The notes: generated by a model not told the origin, from the letters alone. DNA of 64,000 nt from Isoetes taiwanensis (GCA_021234155.1 JAJEKV010000028.1:13096134-13160133); one strand, 5' to 3'; positions 42,380 to 53,218 are shown, counted from the first letter of the stretch. Numbers and translations are program-made.

Positions 42380-45365
42380 ATGGCTGCCCCCAAACTTTCT
42401 ACACTTCAAGCTTCTGCTCCAAGGGATGCGACTCTTTTCGGGTCTGTGTCTTTCTCGACGCCCACCTTTCGAGAGGCCCTTGTTGGTCCGAGTCGGGAAG
42501 TTGCGGAACGCCACAAGCTTTACGAATTTTCACAAATGGAGCTCCCGGCCCCAAATCCGGCACAATTGCAGCAGTTCATCGCACACATCGTCAACAGCCC
42601 GGAAGGATTTGCTACGGTGGTCGATGGCACCACCATTTTACTTACTCAGCATTTGATTTCTCAGGTATTCCGCATCCCTTTGCAAAAACCTTCGGTCTCT
42701 TGGGCTGCTTTACAGGACATGGGCGTCCACTTTCGGCCAGCTCTTGCTTATCAAGCCAACCAAACATCGCCTCACAAATATTGCCAAACCACATGAAACT
42801 TTTGTGAAGTTTCTGTGGCGTAAATTGCTTGGGCATTCCATTAAGAACACCCACATCAATAAGCCGTTTTATAATATGGTCATCACTGCCATTCACTCCA
42901 CTCTGCATGTCGATTGGCCTCAGCTTTTATTTCTGAGTCTTCTTCAAAGAAATAGACCGCGTGGGCTACCCCCTCCTCTGTCTCACGAAATTTCCGTGGG
43001 TGGCCATCTTGAGGCCCTCATTAGTCATTATCTTCCCTGTTCTTGAGAGCCCTTCCACTTCCCATATCTCCTTTCGGTAGCTCTCTGCATTCCCGGCGTC
43101 AAACTCAACAAATTTTGTACCTTCATGCCAAACCTCCCTCGTCTGTTCAACATCCAGGCCATGCATGTCCTTTGTCTCCTCTTCTTCCTCAGAGGCCACG
43201 CCTTCAATTCCGTCATGCCTCTCAACAATCTCGGACAAAGGCTGACCAGGGGGCCCTGCACCTCCCCATCCTCGGCAGCTGACTCCTACAAATTCCAAAC
43301 CAAGATGTTCAAGCATTTGCCATGCGGCTACATGCATCGGGGAGGCTCTCATGGCGGTGTTGGTGTCCACGGAGGCTTCGATCTTTGTTCAAAGAGACCT
43401 TCAAGCCGCCATTGCCCATGTTCAAACCTTGAAGCCCAACTTCAAGAAAAGCACGCGGCTCTATTACAGCCCCGTATAGATCTCACCCCGGTTTTCGGGA
43501 TCAGACCAGCCTACTACGGTCAGCAGCGCAGTCTCGAACTGAAATTGGGACTTATTGGAACGAGAACAAGTCCAAAGATACCCTCCGGGTGAAAAGGAGA
43601 AACACATTGCTAAGCTAGACACCTTGTACTCAGAGCTTTGTGACAATTACAGCACTCAAGTTCAAAATCTCACTGAGCGTGAAGCTCGACTCACCTCCCT
43701 TGAAGCTCAGCTTTCCACGCTCACCAATCAGTTAACGTCCCTCCAGACTCAGCTTTTGGAGGCTCAGAAACAAAAGGTCATCGATGACGCGGAGATTGCC
43801 ACGCTTCGCCTCCATACTCCGGGGCAATCCTCTTCACATGCCACGCTTCCTGGTAAACGGGTCCGTGATCAGTCCCGTCTTTTGTTAGAAAAGGAGCATC
43901 GGATCCGTGACCTTGAACATCAGCTCCAGCAAGCAGTCCAATCTGCTGAGGAAGCCCAAACCAAACAGGAGGGATATCTTGACATTGCCACCAACATCCC
44001 GGTGGATTTCTCTACTCCTTCCAGCTATCTTGACTATGTGGTGGCCCGACGGCACCTCTTTCTTTTGAAATGGTACGCGGCCAATGGAAATGTTCATCAA
44101 CAGCCACTCACAAGTGTGGACTTCCTTCGAATCTGGCCGGATCTCTCTATAGAAGACAAGGGTTTATTTTGTGCACTCTTAGTCTTTGATCAGCTCACGG
44201 TTGAAGATCCTGAATTAGTCATCTTCCGCGTTGTTCAGCCCATGGCTTATGTTTTTCATGACTTCTACCTGGCGGATCTCCAGGATAAATTCCGGGATGA
44301 GGCCCATCGTGTTTTTCGAGGCAACTCCAATGCTGCTTGGTTGTTATCACCAACCAACAAATATTTCGGGATCCGCTTTCGGTCTCGGACTTTTGAGCGA
44401 GTACATGCACAGATTGGCTCAGCACTTACCTCTGTGGCAGGTCGAAATGTTAGAACAGGTAAACAAAAATCTGGCGCACCCTGATGATCTTGAGTTTGCC
44501 CATTTATATCAAGACTTGGGAGGCTACAATCAACTCCGTGGCCTTACGGAAAGCAAGACCATTCCCACCGGGTTGGGTCAATCCTCTGTCTATCAATTAC
44601 TCTCCACTTGAGAATGGGACCATTGGTGTCGTGCTCTTGATCAAAATCTTGTTCAAGCATTCAGGGGACATGGCTCGCAACCCACGCACACGGGCATGAT
44701 TCCCTCTCCATATGCTTCCTTAGGAGCCCCTCCCCCATACGGTTCCTTTCTTCGATTGGCGTCTTCCCTTTTGGGCCGAAGGTCATGGATGGCCCTGGCT
44801 GGGTCGACTCGCCTCGGATCTCCACGGATCTCCGGTGGGATCCCCGATTTGTCGAGGCAGCTCCAATTGGGAGGATAATGCCACTTTGGACACTACTTGA
44901 AAATTGGATTTACATGTTAATGGCGTGGTTGGCAAAAGCACAACGAGGCCTTGCATGGTCTTGATACCTTCTTGCGAGAATCTTTGCCACCTCACCGGAC
45001 CCTTGGTCCGTCAAAAGCTGGTTTTACGTGCTGCTCTCAAATGCATCTGCTCGGCTCTTTAAATCGGCGTCCAATCTTTCCGCACCAATCGAATGCCGGC
45101 GTCGGTGCCGCCGGTCTCAAACCGCCTTCTCATGGAGTGCGGTTTGTTCCTTGCCGCCCATGCTGCCACGGAAGACATGGTGCGCTCTCACTTCCTCATT
45201 GAGGCCCATCGCCCTAGGGCTCAACACCCCGGCGCTCTTCAAACACGCCCCGGGACCTCATTGCTCATTACCATAATGGGCCCGACCTCATTCGTGAAGA
45301 TCACTTTCCATTTCTGGCGGTTTCCCACCCTCGGAAGCACTTCCTCCCTTTCTTGGTGAGTGTCA
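42380..45365 (+). pseudogene. GB post-integrase ORF with coiled coil (unidentified)
   Basis: A likely start is ATG 42380 (MAAPKLSTLQ). Sense-strand coding continues nearly to the 3' LTR in changing frames (42380-42796, 42744-43046, about 43125-43300, 43590-44484, 44390-44611 and beyond), about 1000 codons originally. The N-terminal part has GTTILLTQHLISQVFRIPLQ and, after a frameshift, INKPFYNMVITAIHSTLHVD. That resembles domains annotated as 'putative plant transposon protein' in plant retroelements (inference from memory of that family's style, not verified). The middle is a long coiled coil (TEREARLTSLEAQLSTLTNQ; RIRDLEHQLQQAVQSAEEAQ). The C-terminal part is globular (SYLDYVVARRHLFLLKWYAA). 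No signal peptide or envelope-like membrane segment is obvious. Env-like or other extra ORFs occur at this place in some plant Gypsy groups. Confidence 0.65.
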
Positions 45366-45377
45366 TTTGGTGGGGAG
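45366..45377 (+). other. GB polypurine tract
   Basis: TTTGGTGGGGAG lies immediately before the 3' LTR start TGTTAGTC. Confidence 0.8.
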
Positions 45378-45970
45378 TGTTAGTCTGTGCCTCTGGTTTA
45401 GGACTATTCATGCATCTGACGGACCAGGTCAAGCTCAAGGATCCCCAGGCGGCGCAGGTCAGCCGTCAAAAGCCCGACAAAAAGACCAAGCGGCCGGACC
45501 CACGCGGTCAAAGCACAGGGTCTGCTACCAAGAGGCGCCGCGACAAGTGATGACCCGTCACCGCCCGTGTCAGCGTCAGCATGATTCTAGGCATTTCAAG
45601 AGGCACCGCCAACATTCCTGCAAATCAGGCCTCCTTCCAGGAGTCGGCACCGAGATCAGTCCGAGTGTCTATATTGGGCCAGAGGCCATTGTACTATATA
45701 TATGAGTAGAGCTAGCACATGAGTTTCAGATGAGTTTGGAGTCTTGTCTCTCTTCAGTCTTCTCTCAATTGCGAGAGCTCAGGTATGTTCATTATTGATA
45801 TCAAGGAAGCTTATCATTTTCCTCTCATTGTTCTCTTTTGATTCTGTTTTCTTCTTCTTGTTCTTCTCTTGCAAATCCCGCGTGACATAGTCCCCCGGAT
45901 TCTCCTGTTAGATCCAAGGGTCCTCACAGAGGGCTGTCTTGCAGGAGTTCCCGAACCCAGACCCCAAACA
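45378..45970 (+). repeat. GB 3' LTR
   Basis: This 593-bp LTR is homologous to 21412-21993, with a TATA box at 45695-45702; TSD AGATG follows at 45971-45975. Confidence 0.93.
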
Positions 45971-45975
45971 AGATG

Positions 45976-46505
45976 TATGTTGCTGTAAGCGTTTCTTGGA
46001 TGGCACCTATTGTTAACTACCTTACTACACAAGAACTTCCATCTAGAATGTCCGGGGCAGCAGCTAAGAAATTCAAGTTGGATTGCCTCAATTACGTAAT
46101 GGTAGGAGAATTTCTTTGTAGAGTCAATCGAGATGGTGTCCTATTGAGGTGTATTGATAAAGGAGAGCAAGTTGAAGTCCTCAATGAATGTCACGGGGGA
46201 ATTTGTGGAGGACATTTTGCCACAGATACCACTGCCAAAAAATACTAAGAGCAGGGTATTATTGGCCTTCCATGTTTGGAGATTGCCATGAATACATCAA
46301 AAGATGCCATAAATGTCAAATATTTGGGAGGAAACGGCTGCTAGCTTCACCTCTTACTCCAATACTATCTCCAGCTCCCTTTGAAGTTTGGGGATTAGAT
46401 TTTATAGGGCCTATCAATCCGGCTTCAAGTAACCAGCATGAATACGTAATTGTGGCCACTGATCTCTTTACAAAATGGTCGGAAGCCATGCCTCTTAAAA
46501 AATAG
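45976..46505 (+). pseudogene. pol: GA integrase, zinc finger and start of core
   Basis: This continues GA after removal of GB. ECHGGICGGHFATDTTAKK and then CHKCQIFGRKR form the H-H-C-C finger (with a frameshift near 46246), and FEVWGLDFIGPINPAS carries the first catalytic Asp. TDLFTKWSEAMPLKK follows and ends at a TAG. The rest of the DDE core is missing because the sequence switches to a Copia element at about 46506. Confidence 0.87.
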
Positions 46506-47625
46506 CATAAATTGCATTATTAATTCTGATACAGAGTTATGGCACAACAGGTTAGCCCACACTCATTGCAACAACATTAAATATTTGGCAAAAAAGGGAT
46601 GGATTTCTTGTAGAGATGATAAGTCAGACAAATTTATGTGTGAGGGATGCATGCTTGGTAAAATAAACAGACTGCCATTCAAGAAGTCAGCAAACAGAGC
46701 CAAGCATGTTCTTGATTTAGTACATACAGACCTTTGTGGACCACTAAACATAAGGAGCAGATCAAACAAAAGGTATTTCATCACTTTCATAGATGATTAT
46801 TCTCGAAAATGTAAAGTTTATTGTCTTGCAAGAAAATCTCAAGCATTACAAGCTTTCAAACAATATGTAGCAGAGGTAGAAAGAGAAACTGGCAATAAAG
46901 TGAAATGCCTTAGGTCAGATCGAGGAGGAGAATACTTGTCTACCAAGTTTAGACTGTTTTGCATTGCTAATGGAATCAAAAGACAAATGACTTGCAGGTT
47001 TAGATCCCAACAAAATGGAGTGGCTGAAAGGAAGAATAGAACAGTCATGGATGCAGTTAGGTCCATGATAAAACAAAGTGGACTTCCTAATTATTTATGG
47101 GAGGAGGCTTTGAAGACTGCCACTCTTGTTCAAAACAGACTTCCTACAGCAGCTATTAAAGGTAATATACCTCAAAATCTATGGCATAATGACCATGAAA
47201 AGATTGATTATGACAGGTTCAAGACTTATGGATGTCTAACTTATGCTCACATACCTCATGAATTAAGAAAGAAACTGGACAGCAAGGCTGAAGTAGGCTA
47301 CTTAGTAGGGTATGATGAGGAAGCCAAGGGATACAGGATTTATAATCCACTTACCAAGCAAATAATCATTAGCAGGGATGTCGTGTTCAATGAGAATGTC
47401 ATCTACAAAGACAGATTCAAAAATTATGACACAAAGGGAGCAGAAATAGACAAGCAGGATAAAGCAGGAAAACTAATGAGCAAACAGGTCAAGGACTTTG
47501 CCAATGTGGACTTAGATGATGATGACTCACTAGAGGATGACAATGCAAATGAAACAGCAGCAGAGAGAACATTCAACAAGGAGTTGAACCAGAGAAACAA
47601 GCAGGGCAGCAAGAGCAAAACTTAG
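46506..47625 (+). CDS. pol: Copia GAG-pre-integrase and integrase
   Basis: The frame includes ELWHNRLAHTHCNNIKYLAK (GAG-pre-INT zinc region, H..H), CEGCMLGKINRLPF (C..C) and DLVHTDLCGPLNIRSRSNKR (first catalytic Asp). CLRSDRGGEYLSTKF follows (second Asp), then QQNGVAERKNRTVMDAVRSM (Glu). All D,D,E residues are present. The Copia C-terminal motif KTYGCLTYAHIP and an acidic linker follow before a TAG near 47623. The open frame as such starts in GA sequence (46450) because of the fusion junction. Confidence 0.92.
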
Positions 47626-48240
47626 TCAAACAAAAGAAGAACCAAGCTGATAAACTGTTAGAAGACACTCAGATTGATTTAGACAAATATGGAAGGACTG
47701 AAGCAGGAAAAAGTAGAAGATTACAGGGAATACACATTGAGCATGATCACATTCTAAGCATAACAAAAGATGTCGGTGTCCCAAGGTCATATGATGAAGT
47801 GTTAACTAGTCCAGATAAGGATATGTGGATTAATGCAATGAATGAAGAGATGGCATCTTTTATAGATACACACACATATGACATAGTGGAATACACTGCT
47901 GATAAACACATAATTGGTAGCAAATAGCTTTTCAAGCTTAAAACTAATGCAGATGGAAGTCTGAAACACAAGGCCAGACTAGTAGCTCAGGGATTTACCC
48001 AGAAAAAGGGAGAGGATTATGAGGAGACCTACTCTTCAATTGTTAAATTGACAAGTCTCAGAATGCTATTATCTATAGCTAATGCTCGAGATAAGTACAT
48101 CACATGGACGTAAAGACTGCCTTCTTAAATGCAAAGTTGAAGGAGAATGTTTATCTAAAGCAGCCAGCTGGTTTTGAACAAGGAGAGAACACAGTATGGA
48201 AGCTAAATAGAGCTGTTTATGGACAGAAAAAGGTTTTAAA
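47626..48240 (+). pseudogene. pol: Copia reverse transcriptase, N-terminal part
   Basis: KDMWINAMNEEMASFIDTHT, then FKLKTNADGSLKHKARLVAQ and GFTQKKGEDYEETYSSIVKL are the Copia RT opening blocks, with a TAG at about 47926 (W to stop) and a frame change near 48100. DVKTAFLNAKLKENVYLKQP carries the first palm Asp. After AVYGQKK the sequence jumps to KLTQCRHIDNMLKRF, so the palm region with the Y-V-D-D box has been deleted in frame. Confidence 0.88.
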
Positions 48241-49035
48241 GCTTACTCAATGTAGACACATTGATAACATGTTAAAGAGGTTTAACCTTGAATATGCAAA
48301 TGCAGTCAGAACTCCTATAGTTCTAGGCCACAAACTTACAGCAGAAGTAGAAATATCAGAGGCTGAAAGGAAGGAAATGGAAGAGAACCCATATCGAGCA
48401 CTTGTAGGGTGCCTACTCTACTTAGCCAATAATACAAGGCCAGACATTGCCTATGCAGTAAACATTCTCAGTAGGAGAAACCACAATCCCAGTAAGCAGC
48501 ACTGGATAGCAGGGAAAAGAATATTTAGGTTCTTGAAAGGAACCATGAATGATGGATTAATATTCAACTCATCAACATTAAACTTAGAGGCATTTAGTGA
48601 TGCTGACTGGGGAGGAGATTTGAGCTGCAGGAAATCCATATCAGGGTATGTGATTATGTTAGGAGGAGGTGTAATAGCTTGGAGAACAAAGAAACAAAGT
48701 GCCATAGCTATGCCAACAGCTGAGGCCGAATATGTTGCTGCATCCTTAGTGGCTAAAGAGATTGCTTGGTTGAGAAGGTTAATTGATGAGTTAGAATGCA
48801 CACAAGAAAATGCCAGTCAAATTTTCACTGACAGTCAGAGTTGCATGGCCATTGTCAAAAATCCTGTAGATCATGAAGAACCAAACATATTGAGCTGAAT
48901 GTTCATTTTATAAGAGATTTGGCAGCAAAGGGCTATATACAAATGTGTTATGTGCATACTACAAGTCAGATTGCAGATATCTTTACAAAGGCTTTAGTTG
49001 AAAATAAGTTTGCCAAGTTTAAACAGGCTATGAAT
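48241..49035 (+). CDS. pol: Copia RT end and RNase H
   Basis: The frame from 48104 continues past the palm deletion: VGCLLYLANNTRPDIAYAVN, then RNase H with AFSDADWGGD, MPTAEAEYVAASL and FTDSQSCMAI (the catalytic D, E and D are visible). The frame stops at about 48896, and the remaining conserved end (HFIRDLAAKGYI, TSQIADIFTKALVENKFAKF) follows in another frame to 49035. The tail resumes after the hAT insertion as KLINKLSFKKGK (about 49757-49792). Confidence 0.9.
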
Positions 49036-49043
49036 GTTTCAGC
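49036..49043 (+). other. 8-bp target-site duplication of hAT element (left)
   Basis: GTTTCAGC here and at 49747-49754. Joining the two sides restores a continuous Copia sequence. Confidence 0.95.
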
Positions 49044-49746
49044 CAGGGATAGGTTCTGTACGTATGAAACTATTTTTTCAGACGTATAAAGTGCAAAAAT
49101 ACGTATTTTTGGGAAAAATACGTATTTTTTGTATTTAATACTCGCCGGCCGGAAAAAAAAAGTTTCGCGTAAGCGAAACCTTCTGTTTCGCTTACGCGAA
49201 CTTTCTTTCGCGTAAGCGAAGTCTAAGTTTTCGCTTACGCGAATCCCCTCGCCAGCTTTCGCGTAAGCGAAGCCTTAATGTTCGCTTACGCGAAACTCTT
49301 TTCGCGTAAGCGAAGTATAAAGGTTCGCTTACGCGAAACTTTTTTTTGTTCGCGTAAGCATTCTTTGCGTTTCGCTTACGCGAAGGGCGGTTCGCGTAAG
49401 CGAAGCAGAAGTTTTCGCTTACGCGAAGTTTTCTATATATATTTCGAGGCGCGTTCGCTTACGCGAAGTTGACTGTTTCGCTTACGCGAAGATGTTTTCG
49501 CGTAAGCGAAACAGTTCATTTCGCTTACGCGAAACTATTTCTGGTTCGCGTAAGCGAAAAAGACTGTTTCGCTTACGCGAACCAGACTTCGCGTAAGCGA
49601 AACAGTTGTTTTCGCTTACGCGAAAGTTTTCGACGCCGGAAATTTTTTTAGCCGTATTTTTGACGTATTAAACGTCAAATTTGTGCCGTATCAAATGAAA
49701 AATACGTATTGCGTATAAAACGTATACAGTATTGAACCTATCCCTG
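49044..49746 (+). mobile_element. hAT-type non-autonomous element, 703 bp, with palindrome array
   Basis: Perfect 13-bp TIRs (CAGGGATAGGTTC at the left, GAACCTATCCCTG at the right) and an 8-bp duplication identify a hAT element; CAGGGAT is like Ac/Ds termini. There is no transposase ORF. Subterminal sequences are rich in TACGTA motifs on both sides (AAATACGTATTTTT at the left, AAATACGTATTGCGTAT at the right). The core (49161-49626) is an array of near-palindromes. The small ORFs across it (FAYAK, FRLRE and SRKRS repeats) are by-products of the array. Confidence 0.94.
49161..49626 (+). repeat. array of ~20 copies of TTCGCTTACGCGAA in both orientations
   Basis: I count 9 copies of TTCGCGTAAGCGAA (one truncated, at about 49349) and 11 of its reverse complement TTCGCTTACGCGAA. 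They alternate almost strictly except for three consecutive copies of the second form around 49413-49490. Spacers are about 6-20 bp and unrelated, so this is not a simple tandem repeat. Each unit is itself a palindrome apart from the central base pairs. Confidence 0.95.
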
Positions 49747-49858
49747 GTTTCAGCAGAAAGCTTATCAACAAACTCAGTTTCAAAAAGGGTAAAGTTTGCT
49801 GAAGAATAAATCATGACAGTATTCTGGAGGATCATAAGGATGTATGATGAAGGAGGAG

Positions 49859-50017
49859 TGTTGATATTTATGAATATGTTCATCATATATTATGGGAGCT
49901 GCATACAAATGATCATGATCATGAAAGACTTCATGATACCTGTGTAACATCATTCTAACCTAGTGTATTATGGTTATGCTATGGTTGTAAATATAATTGT
50001 AAATAGTTAATACTAAA
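49859..50017 (+). repeat. Copia 3' LTR, start
   Basis: TGTTGATATTTATGAATATG follows the purine tract AAGGAGGAG. Its end is not recognised because the sequence changes to Helitron-like DNA at 50018. Confidence 0.55.
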
Positions 50018-50045
50018 CTAGTAATAGTGCCCAGCGTTGCTGGGC
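50018..50045 (-). mobile_element. Helitron-type 3' terminus
   Basis: On the minus strand GCCCAGCAACGCTGGGC forms a 7-bp hairpin with a 3-nt loop. It is followed by ACTATTA and the terminal CTAG, next to a T (insertion between A and T). This is the classical Helitron 3' end structure. The 5' end (TC) would lie to the right on the plus map and was not identified. Confidence 0.6.
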
Positions 50046-53000
50046 ATAAGTTGCGAACTGTAAATGATAGGCCAGCAATGCTCCCACAACGCTGCGTATA
50101 AGCCTGCCTGGCTAGATGATTTTTTTTATCTTCTAAGAACTTTTCTTGAACTACTCTTTTAAGGCTAGATGGCTAGATGATTTTTCTATCTCCTAAGAAA
50201 TTTTCTTGAACTGCTCCTTTAAGGCTAGATGTCAAAGCTTCTGCAAGATCATTTGTAGAATACAATAGTGTGTAACAGGATGGATGCGTGTTGAGGTTGA
50301 AGTCAAAGCAAGGGATCGTTGTTTATTTAAATGATTATTTACAGTGGCATCAAGGTTTGGAGTTTAGTAAATAAAATCCACCTTAGCATCTAATAAAATT
50401 CAACCTCATTATTATAAGCTGCTTACATTGGCATCTCAATATGTGGTCAAATCTAGGACCATGGTAACTCAGAGTAAAAAAGATTTGGCTGCTTACCTCA
50501 GCCCACTTATACCATTCATTATCTAACCTTTTCAACCAGATTATAGCATCCGCACCATTCATTGACATAACAGAATATCCAACTCAAAAATCTTAGCTAA
50601 TATGGACATCATGTGATTAATATTTAATATTTATCAAAACTTAATCTATTAACCTGCTGGCAGCATGTTAATCTGTTAACCTGCTGGCAGCATGTAAAAC
50701 TTCTATCCATTACCTATCAGTATATGATAGTACATTAAATCTATAGAAATTTCCAAACAATACCCAGCACCACCAAGCAAACCTTTATTTCTTATTATAA
50801 TCTGCATTATTTCCTTTAGATTAACCTGCAAAAATTTGCATGTTCATTGCAGTCCCCAACATCTTGCTATTTCATGATTTTATACAATAGAACTGAGGTC
50901 ATTTTATTCAGGACATCCTTGACTTGAACACCTATCATCTGAACCATTTTCATCTTTTTAAACTGCTTAATCAAACACGGCATAGTAGGCCGAAAATACA
51001 CAGCTTTTCTTATTTTTGAGAAGCTCCCATCGACATGTTGCCTCATTCGTACATGATCCTGCTTGCTTCCATTCCTTTTGCTGCATCAAAAACACAGCCC
51101 ATATTTGAATTTACAGACTGGGCATTCTAGCTTGGCATGCCATCCTTATCCTTCGCTATACAGTCAGCAAGTCCGGCTTTCCCACCTCTCCATTTTGTTG
51201 TTGCTGCATTAAATTTAAGTTTTGATCATGACCATCTAGAGGAAAACCACAATGTCTCAAAATAAAATTCAAACATTCTCGAATAATCATGTTCCTGTTT
51301 ATTAGATTCTTGTCCTGACCTCTACAAAAAAGGCGCAGATCTGAGCTTAATTTACAGGTAAGTACTTACATGAAATTACCCATGTAAAGGTGTGGAAATT
51401 GGGTGCCCTTCTTAAATCCAAAGTACCCACAACAAAACAACTTACAACCTTCCTTAAGCAGATATACGCCATAACATACAAACGCTACATGTGTTTAGCC
51501 CTATAAATCTATATAAATGTCCCTTCATATTGCTCTTCAACTATACCATCTCAATGCTGCAAAGTATTATAGCATGCATACCTTACGTTTTTCGTTAACC
51601 AGCCATCCTGGGGAAAGACCCATCTGCAAATTTCATGACCTGAATGGTTATATAGCACAACTTAAAGTGTTTTTTTCTCAAACAAAAAATATAGCATATG
51701 AAACTAAGAAACTTACTTCATGCTGATGCTTTGTTGGTGCAACTTCTTCATTTTGCCAACCCCGCATTTGTGTCAAGGACCTTGAATGGGATACATTGAA
51801 CTGGATCTCAGTCTTTGCATATGCCATCTAACCAACTCAGAACCAAATTGGTCATTACCAGAGTAGGCAGCATAGGGATAGGTTCATATGTTCTGCTCCA
51901 ATCCTGTTCAAAAAATAGGTTGGGCCATCATTGGTAGCTTCATATGCTCTGCTCCAATCCCTGTTCTAAAAGAGGTTGGATCATCATTCACATTCTGCAT
52001 TACAACTTCGACTACTCTTACATAGCTTGACATTTTGACTCTGCTCTGACTTAACTCTGCTACTATGGCCAGCGCCCAGCTCAATCATTAAGAGGACCCG
52101 GAAGCTAGGATTCTGCAGAAGAAATTCGAGCAATCTTTATGGCCCTACATAGGTTCGCTGATGTAAGATTAAATACACGCAATGAGCTAGAAAAATGCGG
52201 GCTATGGATATCAGGTCTGAAGATGAATGGATTGAAGGGCAGGATGAGCCTTAAATTGTATAGCTTTCTTCTTAGATTTCTAAGGAACAGCAAAAAAACC
52301 ACAGCCAAGAACCATATATTTCCCGCTCCACACATCCAAAGAAAACCCTACCGATTGCGAGAATGCGGAACATACGTAACGGCGGTTTTGATGCGAGAAT
52401 GCTCTAATTGGCGGAAGGATGTCCAGAGGCCATGCTTGGTCAATGACAGGATCACTCCAGTTTATAGCTCCTTCTCTAAAGCAGCGGCCCCAAGAATCGC
52501 AACAACGGGAAGAAAAATAATAGCCGATGCCAGGAAGCAAGCAGAAAACCCCTGCTTCTGTAAGAGAAAATCCATCGAGCGCTATAACCCTAAACAGAAA
52601 TTGTGCTGCATCAAATCTCAACCATACGACAACATATCAAATCCTAGCCGTCCAAATTAGGTCTCCATTGAAGACCCACGCCAAAACATTATAATAAAGA
52701 TATGTTGAAGAGGTGAAGGCGACCGACATGGAGCCAAAAGCCATTCAAAATTAAACACATCAGTGTCGGTCGAATCTGTAGCCAAAACCGACGAAGAAAA
52801 CCTTGTACATATATCCCATATCGGGATCATTCAATGTAAAGTGGATTGCAGGCAATTCCGGCATGTTTGGAGATGCATTCGATTGATTATAGTTCAAATT
52901 GGAGCAGAAGGAATTGAGTCAAAGCAGCTACAGTAACCTGGTCAATCTCAAATGAACAGTAACCTTCGAATGTTTTTTCAATAGTTAAATGGTAAAATAT

Positions 53001-53107
53001 TTTCATGGTTGCTAAGGCACTACTCGTATTCAAGTTATTATTGCATTGTGAAAGATCATTGCTAGAAAATTTCTCTAGTAGTTAACATATATTGTTCTTA
53101 AGTTCAA
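50046..53107 (-). other. presumed Helitron body, few recognisable features
   Basis: The stretch holds a 61-bp tandem duplication (50110-50170 and 50171-50230), a ~27-bp duplication with CTGCTGGCAGCATGT (about 50650-50700), and duplicated GCTCCAATCC blocks near 51885-51985. No RepHel ORF is visible. Around 52100-52680 the minus strand looks like a gene 5' region (GC-richer, with a good Kozak ATG). The right boundary is taken at the start of GC similarity. Confidence 0.4.
52462..52575 (-). CDS. short ORF with a hydrophobic segment (unidentified)
   Basis: This 37-codon ORF lies in a good initiation context (CGCTCGATGG). It encodes MDFLLQKQGFSACFLASAII and then FLPVVAILGAAALEKEL, that is, one hydrophobic segment of about 20 residues followed by a charged end. 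It could be the first exon of a captured gene, a small peptide, or chance. No homolog is recognised. Confidence 0.25.
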   Translation of the reverse strand: MDFLLQKQGFSACFLASAIIFLPVVAILGAAALEKEL

Positions 53108-53218
53108 CATCAACTTTGGCTCGCTAATGGCAAACAAGGCCCTCGTCCTGTTCTAAGGAAGCCACCACGTGTGCCACAACAATAAAGGTATCAACTAGCT
53201 CCTTCATCCACACCTCCT

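Larger units (their letters stand above)
21412..45970 (+). mobile_element. GB: Ty3/Gypsy retrotransposon with post-pol ORF, 24.6 kb including nested insertions
   Basis: The LTRs at 21412-21993 and 45378-45970 (TGTTAGTC ... CCCCAAACA) are bounded by TSD AGATG. Within are gag, protease, RT, RNase H, integrase and then ~3.9 kb holding a further sense-strand ORF. Two later insertions interrupt it: a TIR transposon (24684-36579) and a solo LTR (37150-38734). Without them the element is about 11 kb. GC (53108-56524) is a second, truncated member of the same family. Confidence 0.93.
15696..46505 (+). mobile_element. GA: Tat-like Ty3/Gypsy element interrupted by GB
   Basis: In order it holds leader, gag with three zinc knuckles, protease, an RNase H domain, RT, a decayed second RNase H, then (after the GB insertion at 21412-45970) the integrase zinc finger and the start of the catalytic core. 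It ends abruptly at about 46505 against a Copia relic. It carries a frameshift in PR, a TAG before RT, and a frameshift and further stops in RT, so it is inactive. A second, plant-type RNase H is known from the Tat group of plant Gypsy elements; its position before RT is unusual here. Confidence 0.85.
46506..50017 (+). mobile_element. Ty1/Copia relic, 5'-truncated
   Basis: The relic starts in the GAG-pre-integrase domain without its 5' LTR or gag. It runs through integrase, RT and RNase H to a purine tract (AAGGAGGAG, 49850-49858) and the start of a 3' LTR (TGTTGATATT, 49859). The order INT-RT-RNase H identifies Copia. The left end abuts GA integrase, which implies deletion or recombination rather than a clean insertion. 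It is interrupted by a hAT element (49044-49746), and the LTR is broken at about 50017 by a Helitron-type end. Confidence 0.88.

Noticed and set aside
49161-49626. CRISPR array
   Set aside because: The units are 14 bp and alternate in strand, the spacers are short and irregular, and the setting is a plant transposon with TIRs and TSD.
49278-49651. Frames encoding FAYAK/FRLRE/SRKRS repeats
   Set aside because: By-product of the TTCGCTTACGCGAA array in a non-autonomous hAT element.
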